64,000 nt of DNA from Chondrus crispus. Its lineage: Eukaryota; Rhodophyta; Florideophyceae; Gigartinales; Gigartinaceae. The stretch's first letter is position 1. Every line of letters begins with the position of its first letter. This document shows, piece by piece, positions 63,620-64,000 of the stretch. The translations under genes and the position numbers were made by a program. Under the pieces are notes generated by a model. It saw nothing but the letters and a program-made list of their open reading frames with translations, ran no database searches and was not told where the DNA came from. The DNA is taken from positions 186,001 to 250,000 of the forward strand of contig NW_005178610.1 of assembly GCF_000350225.1 (NCBI RefSeq), read 5' to 3'.

Positions 63620-64000
63620 GAGAGCTTGCAAACGGTGCGTAACAGTGAAAGGGGCTTACGTCTTCATGCGAACGTTTTCGCACAGATCAAGGAAAAGGAA
63701 GGCGTCTCTGGCATGGCCGTTTCTGCGATCCAGTCTTCGGCGATTTTTTTTAGGGGCGCTGAGGCTGTACCAGATGGCGTGCATGCCGGATCTTTAGCAT
63801 CACTGCTGTACAGGAGAGTAGCAAAGGACATTTCCCAGATATGGAGGATCCATTTTATATGTATTGGGGAACCGATTGTTGCTAAGATGACTTTGTGGAA
63901 CTTCATTGCGACCAAGCCGGCAACAGAAATGGTTACATTGGCCTCGACACAAAGATTGCCAACACGCAGGTATTCCTCATATCGCAAGCTAGCAACAACG
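63620..64000 (+). CDS. Possible partial gene running off right edge
   Basis: After a stop at 63617 the plus-strand frame is open for all 127 codons to the window edge. It gives SGMAVSAIQSSAIFFRGAEA, SLLYRRVAKDISQIWRIHFI and MTLWNFIATKPATEMVTLAS. There is no clear start; an in-frame ATG lies near 63710. A minus-strand frame of 107 codons (63664-63987) covers the same bases, so the strand is uncertain. The family is not recognised. Confidence 0.3.

Overview
The window looks like nuclear DNA from an intron-poor eukaryote. The supporting signs are a GATA zinc finger, two SET domains, basic nuclear-localisation-like stretches, TATA boxes, AATAAA signals just after stop codons, and open frames of 1000-1200 codons with no visible introns. 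There are no operons or Shine-Dalgarno sites. A compact-gene red alga of the Chondrus type would fit, and a fungus is an alternative, but this assignment is low-confidence inference. I see no rRNA, tRNA, CRISPR array, capsid gene or reverse transcriptase.

Layout. 1-239: 5' end of a gene leaving the left edge. 1.4-11.1 kb: a ParB-like/dioxygenase fusion (copy A), an RNase II-like protein with a degraded active site, and an unknown gene. 11.1-15.3 kb: repeats, the left arm of a 1065-bp inverted repeat, and a telomere-like G-rich tract. 15.4-29.5 kb: a Ser/Pro-rich protein, a tyrosine-recombinase-like protein, a Uma2-type nuclease, fusion copy B and a small unknown gene. 30.8-44.5 kb: a DNA methyltransferase-SET fusion (copy A), an unknown gene, a divergent ParB-like protein and fusion copy C. 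48.4-57.8 kb: methyltransferase-SET copy B, then an OrsD-type zinc-finger / tyrosine recombinase / RecQ helicase locus. 58.4-59.3 kb: a GATA factor, followed by the right arm of the 1065-bp inverted repeat and largely gene-free DNA.

The most interesting content is the repeated gene set. Three paralogues fuse a ParB/sulfiredoxin-like domain to a 2-oxoglutarate/Fe(II) dioxygenase with an intact HxD...H...R signature. Two paralogues fuse an N6-adenine/N4-cytosine-type DNA methyltransferase to a SET domain. A further ParB-like protein diverges from an unknown gene across an array of near-perfect 38-bp palindromes. The same 50 kb holds two other palindrome-rich repeat families: a roughly 138-bp double-hairpin unit (called HP1 here) and a roughly 124-bp unit with a perfect 20-bp and a perfect or near-perfect 16-bp palindrome (HP2). 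HP2 arrays lie upstream of several of these genes. A chromatin or DNA-modification system that writes and oxidises marks at palindromic sites, possibly mobile, is a reasonable hypothesis but remains inference.

Six of the long genes are split over two reading frames, and five of the six shifts have the same sign. This may reflect single-base assembly errors, young decay, or a biological shift.
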